This document shows, piece after piece, positions 25,748 to 35,436 of a stretch of 64,000 nucleotides of DNA. A model generated the notes under the pieces. That model searched no databases and was not told the origin of the DNA. It saw only the letters and a list, made by a program, of their open reading frames with translations. The DNA lies in the NCBI GenBank assembly GCA_945884695.1, contig CAMCYO010000006.1:43456-107455 (forward strand), in the 5' to 3' direction. Within the stretch, counting starts at the first letter, position 1. Each line of letters begins with the position of its first letter. The stretch comes from Streptomyces griseus (GTDB lineage Bacteria > Actinomycetota > Actinomycetes > Nanopelagicales > Nanopelagicaceae). The position numbers were made by a program, and so were the translations under genes.

Positions 25748-26386
25748 CTAACCGACTACCCATGTTGCAATGTAATCAGGAATGGGAATCCCTGGCCGTA
25801 AGTTATCTGCAGGGATTGGTTCTCCATAAGAAGTTTTTATAGGCAAGATACCTGCCCAAATATCAGATTCCAAATCACCATCTTTATCTTTTGGTTGTCC
25901 ATTGGAAACTTTCACACTGATCTCCTTCAGTGGAAATGCAACTATCGATGTGGCGCTAACTTCTTGTTCTGTTGATTGGCGAAGTTGCGTTAGACGTTGT
26001 GGAAATAAATGCTCAGTGAGCGCTTCTAATGCCGGTCGTTTTTCATCTTCGCTGATCATTCGAGCACTACCTAGTGCCATGAGTGATTGATAATGCATGG
26101 AGGATTCGAAGGAAGATCTAGCTACAACTAGGCCTTCAATGTGGGTAATGGTCACACAAGCTGGGGTTCCATCCATCAAAGCTTTAAATAGTCGAGATGC
26201 GTTAGAACCGTGTAGAAGCAGTTCATCTTTATATGGAGCACAGGCAACAGGCAGTGCAAAGGGCTGTCCATCAACGGCTATAGCAACGTGGGCAACAAGT
26301 GCTCTTGCAATAATCGATTGTGCAACATCTGGATCATGGTTTTGTTTATGAGGTGATCTATGTACTTCAGTGCGTTCACTCATCAT
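25748..26386 (-). CDS. Pyridoxamine 5'-phosphate oxidase-fold flavin-binding protein
   Basis: VAHVAIAVDGQPFALPVACAPYKDELLLHGSNASRLFKAL...CVTITHIEGLVVARS. Confidence 0.75.
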   Translation of the reverse strand: MMSERTEVHRSPHKQNHDPDVAQSIIARALVAHVAIAVDGQPFALPVACAPYKDELLLHGSNASRLFKALMDGTPACVTITHIEGLVVARSSFESSMHYQSLMALGSARMISEDEKRPALEALTEHLFPQRLTQLRQSTEQEVSATSIVAFPLKEISVKVSNGQPKDKDGDLESDIWAGILPIKTSYGEPIPADNLRPGIPIPDYIATWVVG

Positions 26387-27690
26387 GTGCCCATCATACG
26401 CGCAAGGCCTTTTGCAACAATGCTTGGCCTAGATCTGTTTTGTTCTTCCCAATCAGCAAGACCTGATAAAGCGATTGCCGAATTAACTCCGAGCCATCTC
26501 AACGGTTCGATTTCCCACTTGGGGGATTGCCATTGAACAAATGGAAGTCGAGTTCGCTCACTCTCTGAATCTGTGATTAATTCCGTTAGCGTTAGTGCTG
26601 CTAAGTATGAAAGTGTCACACCGTCGCCTGCATATCCTCCAAGTTCGGCATAGGATCCGTTAAAGCGCACAAAAGGTGACCAATCTCGAGTTATGCCAAC
26701 TGCGCCACCCCATGCATGTGTGAATTCAAATTTTTTTACAATGGGAAACCAGCTGGTAGACATTGTGCGCAAATGTTCATGAATCTTTTTATGGCGCTCA
26801 CTTGATAGATTTCTTTTAGAACCCCATGTATAAGGGGCTCCTCTTCCACCTATGGCAAGTCTGTTATCGGGTGTGCGCTGGCCATATGTGACTAAATGGT
26901 TTGCTTCTGCGAACGTTTCATTTTTGGCTATCCCGATCTCATCAAAGACATCTTGGGGCAGCGGCTGGGTTGCAACCATAAGTGAGTAGATCGGAATCAT
27001 CTCTCGAGTTCTTTGTCTATATGCCTCGGTTGCTCGGATAACAATTTTTGTATCAACTTTCTTTCCACCCACTTCTACTGATTTATCTGGGCAAATAAGG
27101 GCTGGCGTATCTTCAAATATTGATACTCCGCGCCGGGCCAAGGATTGCGCAAGCCCAATGACAAGTTCGGCAGGATTAATTCGCGCGCAATTAGGAGTGA
27201 ATGTGGCACCAATTGCCCCTGTCATGTTGATACGGGCTTTAGTTTCATTAGCGGTCAACAGGTGAGTATCTTCATCGCAATCGCGCGAAATGCGTGCAAG
27301 TTGACTCTCATGTCGGGCTATAACAAGTGAGCCACCTTTGGAAAACCCACAATCAAAGTTTTCTTTTTTTACAAATTCACCAATGGCATCAATGGAATTT
27401 CGAAGTTGTAAATGCAATTGTGCAATCTGCGATGGTGATGAGTGTTGAGCGAGGGCTTCATTGCTGCGTGGGTAGAGTGCTGACATCCATCCACCATTGC
27501 GACCACTTGCACCCGAACCAATACCAGATGCCTCAACGATTGCAATGGTGAGCGATGGGTCAGCGTTGAGTAAATGGTGTGCGCTCCACAGACCGCTAAA
27601 GCCAGCGCCAACAATGACAACATCCCATCGCCGATCCAGAGACCCTGGGAAAAATGTGGGTCTATCGACCAGCGTCCACCAAAGACTCAT
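26383..27690 (-). CDS. FAD-dependent oxidoreductase (DAO/gamma-glutamylputrescine oxidase-like)
   Basis: WDVVIVGAGFSGLWSAHHLLNADPSLTIAIVEASGIGSGASGRNGGW. Confidence 0.85.
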   Translation of the reverse strand: MSLWWTLVDRPTFFPGSLDRRWDVVIVGAGFSGLWSAHHLLNADPSLTIAIVEASGIGSGASGRNGGWMSALYPRSNEALAQHSSPSQIAQLHLQLRNSIDAIGEFVKKENFDCGFSKGGSLVIARHESQLARISRDCDEDTHLLTANETKARINMTGAIGATFTPNCARINPAELVIGLAQSLARRGVSIFEDTPALICPDKSVEVGGKKVDTKIVIRATEAYRQRTREMIPIYSLMVATQPLPQDVFDEIGIAKNETFAEANHLVTYGQRTPDNRLAIGGRGAPYTWGSKRNLSSERHKKIHEHLRTMSTSWFPIVKKFEFTHAWGGAVGITRDWSPFVRFNGSYAELGGYAGDGVTLSYLAALTLTELITDSESERTRLPFVQWQSPKWEIEPLRWLGVNSAIALSGLADWEEQNRSRPSIVAKGLARMMGT

Positions 27691-29108
27691 CAGAGAATGA
27701 TGGATGCCGCTTCAGTGAGCACGGTACGCAAAATTGATTCAATCTCATCGAAATGAGATTGATCGCAAATCAGTGGTGGTGCAATTTGAATTACTGGGTC
27801 TCCACGATCATCTGCTCGACAGTAGAGGCCATTATCGAAAAGGGCCTTGGATAAGAATCCTCGGAGCAACTTCTCACTTTCGTCAGCGCTAAAAGTTTCA
27901 CGAGTTACCTTATTTTTGACCATCTCGATACCCCAGAAGTAACCGGCACCGCGAATATCTCCGACGATTGGCAACTCATAGAGTTTTTCCAGAGTTGTTT
28001 TAAGTGCCATCTCATTCTTTCGGACATTTTCATTGATGCCTTCGCGTTCGAAAATGTCTAGGTTGGCTAGAGCAACTGCAGCTCCAGCTGGGTGACCACC
28101 AAATGTAAATCCGTGAAGAAAAGTGTTAGTTCCTTTGCGGAATGGCTCATACAACCGATCATTTGCAATCATGGCACCCATTGGGAAATAACCAGAGGTC
28201 ATTCCTTTACCGCAAGTAATAATGTCTGGCACGATGCCATATTTTGTTGAGGCAAAGTATTCGCCCAGGCGACCAAAGGCATTGATAGTTTCATCGCAGA
28301 CCATCATGACGTCGTATTGATCGCAAATTTGGCGAACGCGTTGTAAATAGCCCGGTGGAGGTGGGAAACATCCACCAGAGTTTTGTACTGGTTCAAGAAA
28401 GACTGCAGCAACAGTATCTGCGCCTTCAAATAAAATTGCTTCTTCAATGCGGTTAGCAGCCCATTGTCCAAATTCCTCAACAGAATCACGGTGATTGAGA
28501 GGTGCACGATAGAAGTTGGTATTGGGAACTTTATGGTGGCCTGCAATAAGAGGTTCAAAGAACTGCTTAGCTGCAGGAATACCGGTGATAGAAAGGGCGC
28601 CTTGCGTTGTGCCGTGATAAGCAACGTGGCGACTAATGATTTTATGTTTCATTGGCTTGCCAGTGAGTTTGAAGTATTGCTTAATAAGTTTGGCAGCAGT
28701 TTCAACCGCTTCACCGCCAGAGGCCGAGAAGAAAACGTGGTTAAGATCTCCGGGAGTTAAACTTGTTAGTCGTTCTGCTAATTCGATAGCGCGAGGATGC
28801 GCGTATGACCAAATTGGAAAATAGGCTAAGTCTTTAACTTGCTTGGCGTAAGCATCAGCTAACTCTTCCCGGCCATGTCCAACTTGAACAGTGAATAACG
28901 ATGAAATGCCATCAAAATAGCGCTTGCCTCGGTCATCGTAGATGTATGCGCCTTCACCTTTGACAATGATGGGTATTGAACCGCCGTTCTCGTATGCGCC
29001 CATTCGCGAAAAGTGCATCCATAGATGCTCCTTAGCTCGGTTAGACCAATTTGATTCCAGATCTGATTCAAAGAATTGAACATTGTCGAAAGTACTCGTC
29101 GTAGCCAT
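27690..29108 (-). CDS. Class III aminotransferase (putrescine/omega-amino acid type)
   Basis: GKRYFDGISSLFTVQVGHGREELADAYAKQVKDLAYFP...CDETINAFGRLG...CGKGMTSGYFPMGA. Confidence 0.88.
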   Translation of the reverse strand: MATTSTFDNVQFFESDLESNWSNRAKEHLWMHFSRMGAYENGGSIPIIVKGEGAYIYDDRGKRYFDGISSLFTVQVGHGREELADAYAKQVKDLAYFPIWSYAHPRAIELAERLTSLTPGDLNHVFFSASGGEAVETAAKLIKQYFKLTGKPMKHKIISRHVAYHGTTQGALSITGIPAAKQFFEPLIAGHHKVPNTNFYRAPLNHRDSVEEFGQWAANRIEEAILFEGADTVAAVFLEPVQNSGGCFPPPPGYLQRVRQICDQYDVMMVCDETINAFGRLGEYFASTKYGIVPDIITCGKGMTSGYFPMGAMIANDRLYEPFRKGTNTFLHGFTFGGHPAGAAVALANLDIFEREGINENVRKNEMALKTTLEKLYELPIVGDIRGAGYFWGIEMVKNKVTRETFSADESEKLLRGFLSKALFDNGLYCRADDRGDPVIQIAPPLICDQSHFDEIESILRTVLTEAASIIL

Positions 29109-29111
29109 TTG

Positions 29112-29630
29112 TTAGGTTCCCCAGTTATAAAGCTGCTTGCGCAACTTAAGATAGATAAAGCTTTCGGTGCTGCGTACTTGCGGGATCGCACGTATGCGTT
29201 GAAGCAGTTCGAGTAGATGTTCATCGTCGTTACAGATCACTTCGGCCATCACATCAAATCCACCTGATGTAACGAGCACGTAGTCCACCTCTTTGTAGTG
29301 CGAGAGCTGGTCTGCAACTGCGGTGAGATCTCCTTCGACCTTGATACCAACCATCGCCATGCGGTATGAACCAACGGTGAGCGGATCAGTCACGGCCACG
29401 ACCTGCATGACTCCGGAGCCAATGAGCTTGGCAATGCGTTGGCGCACTGCTGCCTCAGAGAGCCCCACAGCAAGACCGATAGCTGCATAAGGCTTTCGCC
29501 CATCGATCTGCAACTGCTCGATGATGGCCCGTGAGGTGTCATCGAGAACCGGCTTTTCTTTGCGAGTCACGGGGGTAACTCTCTCGTACCTTTGAGGGAA
29601 AAGCAAAGGAATCCGCAGTTTTTGTGGCAT
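29112..29630 (-). CDS. Lrp/AsnC family transcriptional regulator (true start probably internal to the ORF)
   Basis: LDDTSRAIIEQLQIDGRKPYAAIGLAVGLSEAAVRQRIAKLIGSGVMQVVAV. Confidence 0.9.
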   Translation of the reverse strand: MPQKLRIPLLFPQRYERVTPVTRKEKPVLDDTSRAIIEQLQIDGRKPYAAIGLAVGLSEAAVRQRIAKLIGSGVMQVVAVTDPLTVGSYRMAMVGIKVEGDLTAVADQLSHYKEVDYVLVTSGGFDVMAEVICNDDEHLLELLQRIRAIPQVRSTESFIYLKLRKQLYNWGT

Positions 29631-29748
29631 TTGACTACGATATCCGTACTCAAGGGGGCAAAAATCGGCTAAATTCGTAGAAAAAGGGCTTTCGCCCCAA
29701 CCGTTCTAGGCGTACTCTCGCCCCCAACGCATACAAGGGAGAGCATTC

Positions 29749-31176
29749 GTGGAGCAGTTACTCAATTTCATCAACGGCGCATCAGTTCCAAGTAGTTCAG
29801 GAAAGACCAGCGATCTGATTAATCCATCCACTGGCGAGGTTTATGCCAAGGCCCCTGTCTCCAACAGCGCAGATGTAGATCAGGCAATGAAGTCAGCTTC
29901 AGATGCATTTGTTGGATGGCGTGATTCAACACCGAGTGAGCGCCAAAGAGCCCTTCTAAAAATTGCAGATGCCCTTGAATCTCGTGCTGAAGAAATTGTT
30001 GCTATAGAAAGTCGCAATACTGGTAAGCCATTAGCGATAACTATGTCTGAAGAAATCCCACCGATGATCGATCAAATTCGATTCTTTGCAGGGGCTGCAC
30101 GAAATCTTGAAGGCAAGTCGGCCGGTGAATATATGCACGGCATGACATCAATTATTCGTCGCGAACCTATCGGAGTATGTGCGCAAGTGACTCCTTGGAA
30201 TTATCCCATGATGATGGCAGTCTGGAAATGGGCACCTGCCATTGCTGCAGGAAATACTGTTGTTCTAAAGCCCAGTGATACAACACCTGCATCAACTGTC
30301 TTTATGGCACAAGTAATGTCAGAATTTTTGCCAATTGGAGTATTTAACGTTCTCTGCGGAGAGCGCGACACTGGTCGGGCCCTTGTAGAACATACAACTC
30401 CTGCAATGGTTTCTATCACTGGATCAGTTCGAGCAGGTATGGAAGTTGCAGGCTCTGCAGCCAAGCAAATAAAGAGAGTGCACTTAGAACTCGGCGGTAA
30501 AGCGCCAGTAGTTGTCTTTGATGATGCAAACCTTGAATCTGCTGCCGAAGGTATTGCTATTGCAGGGTTTTTCAATGCAGGCCAAGATTGCACTGCTGCA
30601 ACTCGTGTTCTCGTGCAAGCTGGTGTTTATGATCAAATGGTCGCACTCCTGACAGATCAAGCTAAAAACAGCATTGCAATCGGTATGCCGCACGAGGATG
30701 TACTTGTTGGCCCAGTCAACAATGCCAACCAACTCTCTCGCGTAAGCGGGTTCCTTGATCGAGCGCCATCGCATGCTCGAGTAATGGCTGGCGGAAAAGC
30801 GCTCGCCCGTCCAGGATTTTTCTTCCCTCCAACCATCGTTGCTGACCTGAAGCAAGATGATGAAATGATCCAGAATGAAATCTTTGGCCCTGTTATTACA
30901 ATCCAGAAATTCACCACAGAGGATGAGGCGATTGCCATGGCAAATGGCGTCGATTATGGTCTGGCATCAAGTGTCTGGACGCGCGACCATGGCCGTGCGA
31001 TGCGCTTGGCTAGGGCATTTGATTTTGGATGCGTCTGGATCAACACTCATATACCTGTCGTTGCAGAAATGCCACATGGCGGATTCAAGAAATCGGGCTA
31101 TGGCAAAGACCTCTCAGGCTATGGCTTTGAGGACTACACCAGAATCAAGCATGTCATGACAAATCTCAACGCCTAA
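29749..31176 (+). CDS. Aldehyde dehydrogenase, gamma-aminobutyraldehyde dehydrogenase-like (GTG start)
   Basis: VTPWNYPMMMAVWKWAPAIAAGNTVVLKPSDTTPAS...HLELGGKAPVVVFDDAN...FFNAGQDCTAATRV. Confidence 0.88.
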   Translation: MEQLLNFINGASVPSSSGKTSDLINPSTGEVYAKAPVSNSADVDQAMKSASDAFVGWRDSTPSERQRALLKIADALESRAEEIVAIESRNTGKPLAITMSEEIPPMIDQIRFFAGAARNLEGKSAGEYMHGMTSIIRREPIGVCAQVTPWNYPMMMAVWKWAPAIAAGNTVVLKPSDTTPASTVFMAQVMSEFLPIGVFNVLCGERDTGRALVEHTTPAMVSITGSVRAGMEVAGSAAKQIKRVHLELGGKAPVVVFDDANLESAAEGIAIAGFFNAGQDCTAATRVLVQAGVYDQMVALLTDQAKNSIAIGMPHEDVLVGPVNNANQLSRVSGFLDRAPSHARVMAGGKALARPGFFFPPTIVADLKQDDEMIQNEIFGPVITIQKFTTEDEAIAMANGVDYGLASSVWTRDHGRAMRLARAFDFGCVWINTHIPVVAEMPHGGFKKSGYGKDLSGYGFEDYTRIKHVMTNLNA

Positions 31177-31294
31177 AAGCGTGACGAATTGCTCCCTCAG
31201 GGCATAAACTCGCTCGCATTACTACCCAGACCTACTCATCGAATGAAGGCCAGATAACTTTCCACAATGATCACCACCACGACAAGGAGCTGTA

Positions 31295-32491
31295 ATGCCT
31301 AAGAAAGAAAATCTATCTCCCGAAACACACGCCCTTATTAAGGCACAAATTTCACGTCGTGGATTGATTGCCGGCGCTGGTGGCATTGGAGCAGTTGGCC
31401 TTCTTGCAGCATGCGGTACCAAGTCATCGGACTCTGTTAAATCTGCTGTTGATGTTTCTGACACAGAGAAACTAGCACGTTGGGCAAACTGGACTCTCTA
31501 TTTGGATTATGACTCAGATACAAATAAGTATCCAACTCTTGATGCGCTACGCGCCTCATCAGGTTTGGAGATCACATATAAAGAAGATGTCGACGATAAC
31601 AATACTTTCTACGGCAAAGTAGCTGGCCAACTTAAACTCGGAAAAGATATTGGGTATGACATTGTCACTCTCACTGACTGGATGGCAGGTCGTTGGATTC
31701 GCCTGGGATACACGCAGGCAATTGACGAAGCAAATGTTCCCAATAAGGCCAACATCCTTCCAGCGCTGGCGAATGTGGGCTTTGATCCAGGTCGCACTAA
31801 CTCCTTAACATGGCAAACAGGTTTTGCTGGTTTTGGTTGGAATAAGGAGAAGTTGCCCAAGGGTGTTCGCACATTGGATGATCTTTTCGCCCCAGCAAAT
31901 AAGGGACGTATTGAAGTTCTGTCAGAAATGCGCGACACCATGGGAATCATCATGCAGTACCAGGGTGTTGATATTTCTGGTGAATTCACAGAAGATCAAT
32001 TTATGAACGCAATTGATTTCTTAGAAGAGAAGATTTCAGATGGCTTTATCCGTCAAGTAAAGGGCAACTCCTATAAGGAGGATCTCATTTCAGGCGATGC
32101 TATTGCTGTTATTGGCTGGTCTGGCGATGTATTCCAGCTTGCTACTGAAAATGAGGGTAAGTTTGAATTTGCAGTTCCAGAAAGTGGTGGAACTCTATGG
32201 AGTGACAACATGATGATTCCATCAACGTCTACCCATAAGAAGAATGCAGAAACAGTTATGAATCATTACTACGATCCTGCAGTTGCGGCTCAAGTTGCGG
32301 CATACGTTAACTACGTCTGCCCAGTACAAGGTGCGCAAGCTGAGATGGAAAAAATTGATCCAGTACTTGCAGCAAGCCCATTTATTTTTCCTGATGATGC
32401 TGCACTTTCTAAAGTGAAGGTTTTTGCGGGCCTATCTCCTGCAGATGAGACTAAATATCAATCAGCTTTCCAAAAAGCCACAGGTAACTAG
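31295..32491 (+). CDS. potD: Spermidine/putrescine ABC transporter substrate-binding lipoprotein (PotD-like)
   Basis: Twin-arginine plus lipobox SRRGLIAGAGGIGAVGLLAACG; upstream of potABC-like genes. Confidence 0.88.
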   Translation: MPKKENLSPETHALIKAQISRRGLIAGAGGIGAVGLLAACGTKSSDSVKSAVDVSDTEKLARWANWTLYLDYDSDTNKYPTLDALRASSGLEITYKEDVDDNNTFYGKVAGQLKLGKDIGYDIVTLTDWMAGRWIRLGYTQAIDEANVPNKANILPALANVGFDPGRTNSLTWQTGFAGFGWNKEKLPKGVRTLDDLFAPANKGRIEVLSEMRDTMGIIMQYQGVDISGEFTEDQFMNAIDFLEEKISDGFIRQVKGNSYKEDLISGDAIAVIGWSGDVFQLATENEGKFEFAVPESGGTLWSDNMMIPSTSTHKKNAETVMNHYYDPAVAAQVAAYVNYVCPVQGAQAEMEKIDPVLAASPFIFPDDAALSKVKVFAGLSPADETKYQSAFQKATGN

Positions 32492-33627
32492 TGGTCGATG
32501 TAGCGGCCTCGACTAAAGGAGATCTCAAACTTTCGAACTTAACGAAAGCATTCGGGGATTTCAAAGCGGTAGATGATCTTTCATTGGTTATTCCTGAAGG
32601 ATCGTTTTTTGCTCTCCTTGGCCCCTCAGGGTGTGGCAAGACGACAACGCTTCGTATGATCGCAGGGCTAGAGGAGCCGACCTCTGGAAAGATTGCTATT
32701 GGAAATACAGATATTACCTATGCAAAACCATATTCGCGCCCGGTCAATACTGTTTTTCAAAACTACGCGCTCTTTCCACATTTAACGATTTTTGAAAACG
32801 TTGCATTTGGTCTGCGTCGTCGTGGAATAAAAGATGTCACAGAAGCTGTCACCAAGGTTTTAGCACTTGTTGAATTGGGACACTTAGCTCAAAGAAAACC
32901 AGTGCAACTCTCTGGTGGACAGCAGCAGCGTATTGCAGTGGCCCGAGCCATTGTTAATCGCCCGGCTCTTTTACTTCTCGATGAACCACTCGGCGCACTG
33001 GATCTTAAATTGCGTCGCCAGATGCAGATAGAACTTAAGTGGATTCAAACAGAAGTAGGCCTAACTTTCGTTCACGTTACTCATGATCAAGAAGAAGCTA
33101 TGACTATGGCAGACACCATTGCGGTGATGAACGAAGGACGTATCGAGCAGATGGGCACTCCCGTTGAGCTCTATGAATCACCGAAAACAGTCTTTGTTGC
33201 TAACTTCCTTGGCCAATCAAACTTAGTAAAAGGAACAGTGATCGGAAATGACGGTAGCGATCTTCAAGTATCTGTTCATGGAAATAAAATCAACGTCCCG
33301 GCATCTCGTAACTTTGCCAAGGATAATTCAGAAAAATCTGTTTTAATTGGAATTCGTCCAGAGAAAATATCAATCGAGCATGCAGAACCGAATTCACTTG
33401 GCGGGGGAGTCATTACCGATATCTCATTCGTGGGTGTCAGTACGCAATTCCAAATCCAAATGCCATGGGGACAAGAGCTTTCAGTCTTCGAACAAAATGA
33501 TGGCGGAGCCTCGCATCTTCAAAAGGGTGACACCGTCACACTTTCCTGGAAACCAAGTTTCACATTCGCACTCGATGGCACCTCAGACGTCGACGCCGGT
33601 ACGTCAGTAAATCCAGACGAGCTGTAA
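32491..33627 (+). CDS. potA: Polyamine ABC transporter ATP-binding protein
   Basis: LLGPSGCGKTTTLRMIAGLEEPTSGKI...LSGGQQQRIAVARAIVNRPALLLLDEPLGALDLKLR; TOBE-like C-terminus. Confidence 0.9.
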   Translation: MVDVAASTKGDLKLSNLTKAFGDFKAVDDLSLVIPEGSFFALLGPSGCGKTTTLRMIAGLEEPTSGKIAIGNTDITYAKPYSRPVNTVFQNYALFPHLTIFENVAFGLRRRGIKDVTEAVTKVLALVELGHLAQRKPVQLSGGQQQRIAVARAIVNRPALLLLDEPLGALDLKLRRQMQIELKWIQTEVGLTFVHVTHDQEEAMTMADTIAVMNEGRIEQMGTPVELYESPKTVFVANFLGQSNLVKGTVIGNDGSDLQVSVHGNKINVPASRNFAKDNSEKSVLIGIRPEKISIEHAEPNSLGGGVITDISFVGVSTQFQIQMPWGQELSVFEQNDGGASHLQKGDTVTLSWKPSFTFALDGTSDVDAGTSVNPDEL

Positions 33628-34523
33628 TGGCTCATGTGACAGTGGCTGCTAAGCGGTCCAACATTGTTCGCGGTATCAAACGTCCGAGTACGCCATACTT
33701 ACTATTACTTCCGGGTTTGGCTTGGCTAGCTTTTTTCTTTATCTTTCCCCTTATTAACTTAGCGGGCACAAGTACTCAAACACCCACTGATAGTGGTGAA
33801 ATTGGCTCCTATATCCAAACATTTAGATTTGCCAACTACATTGACGCAATATCAGGTGCTCGTGATCAGTTTGCTCGCTCTATTGTTTATGCACTCATTG
33901 CTACCCTCCTGGCTTTGGCAATTTCATACCCACTTGCGTATGCAATCGCATTTAAGTCGGGCAAATGGAAGAACTTGTTATTAGTTCTAGTGGTGGCGCC
34001 ATTTTTTACATCGTTTTTATTGCGTACCATTGCCTGGAAGCAAATTCTTGGTAACGAAGGCCCTGTTGTTACAGTATTGAGGTGGCTACATCTACTTTCA
34101 CCACAAACTGGTTTAACCGCTAGCGCCTTTGCTGTGGTGACAGGTATGACTTATAACTTCTTGCCCTTTATGACTTTGCCCCTCTATGCAAGCCTTGAGC
34201 GCATTGACCCTCGCACATTAGAAGCAGCAGGGGATCTATACGCCAATGCAATCACAACATTTAGAAAAGTGACTTTCCCGCTATCACTTCCAGGAGTTGT
34301 GGCAGGAACGCTTCTGACATTCATTCCAGCAGCAGGTGATTACATCAACGCCACACTTCTTGGCAATCCAAAGACAAAGATGATTGGAAATGTCATTGAA
34401 TCTCGCTTCTTTGAAATTGTTGATTACCCAACAGCTGCCGCTCTTTCATTCCTATTAATGGCGGCGATCTTAATTCTTGTTATGGTTTATGTGCGCCGAG
34501 CTGGTACGGACGAACTCGTATGA
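33627..34523 (+). CDS. potB: Polyamine ABC transporter permease
   Basis: EAAGDLYANAITTFRKVTFPLSLPGVVAGTLLTFIPAAGDYINATLLG. Confidence 0.9.
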   Translation: MAHVTVAAKRSNIVRGIKRPSTPYLLLLPGLAWLAFFFIFPLINLAGTSTQTPTDSGEIGSYIQTFRFANYIDAISGARDQFARSIVYALIATLLALAISYPLAYAIAFKSGKWKNLLLVLVVAPFFTSFLLRTIAWKQILGNEGPVVTVLRWLHLLSPQTGLTASAFAVVTGMTYNFLPFMTLPLYASLERIDPRTLEAAGDLYANAITTFRKVTFPLSLPGVVAGTLLTFIPAAGDYINATLLGNPKTKMIGNVIESRFFEIVDYPTAAALSFLLMAAILILVMVYVRRAGTDELV

Positions 34524-35305
34524 AGCGCTGGCTATCTAAGAACCTCATCAAGATTTATGCTTTCTTGGCATTTGTTTACTTATTTATCCCTATTGCTTAC
34601 ACGATGGCCTTTTCCTTTAATGATGCAGGAAAAAGTAATTTAACCTGGCGTGGCTTCACACTTAACAATTGGAAGAATCCATGTGGCGCACCGGATGTAT
34701 GCACCGCGCTGGGTAACTCACTCAAGATTGGTTTTATTGCCACGCTCTTGGCCACAATTTTGGGCACCATGATTGCTTTTGCACTGGGTCGCCATAGATT
34801 TAGAGGTCGTTCCACTGTTAATTTGTTGATTTTCCTACCGATGGCTACACCTGAAATTGTTTTAGGCGCATCCCTTTTGGCAATGTTTCTTAACTTAGGT
34901 ATTAACCCAGGCTTTTGGCCAACGGTTATCGCCCACGTCATGTTCTGTATTTCATTCGTTGTTGTGACAGTCAAAGCCCGTATTGCGAGCTTGGACCCCA
35001 AGTTAGAAGAAGCGGCTATGGATCTCTATGCCAGTGAAGTGGAAACTTTTAGAAAAGTTACTCTTCCACTTGTTATGCCAGGAATTTTTGGTGCAGCTCT
35101 TTTGGCATTTTCGCTCTCCTTTGATGATTTCATCATTACTAACTTCAACTCAGGAACGTTGACAACTTTTCCTAAGTTTGTCTATATCTCCTCGGCACGC
35201 GGTATCCCTGCTCAAGCGAACGTGATCGGCTCGCTCATGTTTATTCTTGCATTAGCGATTGTTTTAACGAGCCAATTCGTGTCAACTAGAAAGAAACGCG
35301 TTTAG
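34520..35305 (+). CDS. potC: Polyamine ABC transporter permease
   Basis: EEAAMDLYASEVETFRKVTLPLVMPGIFGAALLAFSLSFDDFIITNF. Confidence 0.9.
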   Translation: MKRWLSKNLIKIYAFLAFVYLFIPIAYTMAFSFNDAGKSNLTWRGFTLNNWKNPCGAPDVCTALGNSLKIGFIATLLATILGTMIAFALGRHRFRGRSTVNLLIFLPMATPEIVLGASLLAMFLNLGINPGFWPTVIAHVMFCISFVVVTVKARIASLDPKLEEAAMDLYASEVETFRKVTLPLVMPGIFGAALLAFSLSFDDFIITNFNSGTLTTFPKFVYISSARGIPAQANVIGSLMFILALAIVLTSQFVSTRKKRV

Positions 35306-35325
35306 TCGCTATATTGGCAACAACG

Positions 35326-35429
35326 AAAGTGCAAAATTAAATCGAAGGGTTTAACACTTTTGGGTAGGACTCCGGAGGACCCGGGCCCGCTTTTCATAGA
35401 TGTAAGGGGTGAGTCCGGCGATACGCCGG
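35326..35429 (+). promoter_or_regulatory. Candidate structured 5' regulatory RNA upstream of the FAD oxidoreductase gene (class unknown)
   Basis: Stems AAAGTG/CACTTT with nested TTAAA/TTTAA; GGACTC(35367-35372)/GAGTCC(35411-35416); CCGGCG-ATA-CGCCGG (35415-35429); GC-rich relative to flanks. Confidence 0.4.
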
Positions 35430-35436
35430 CTACGCG

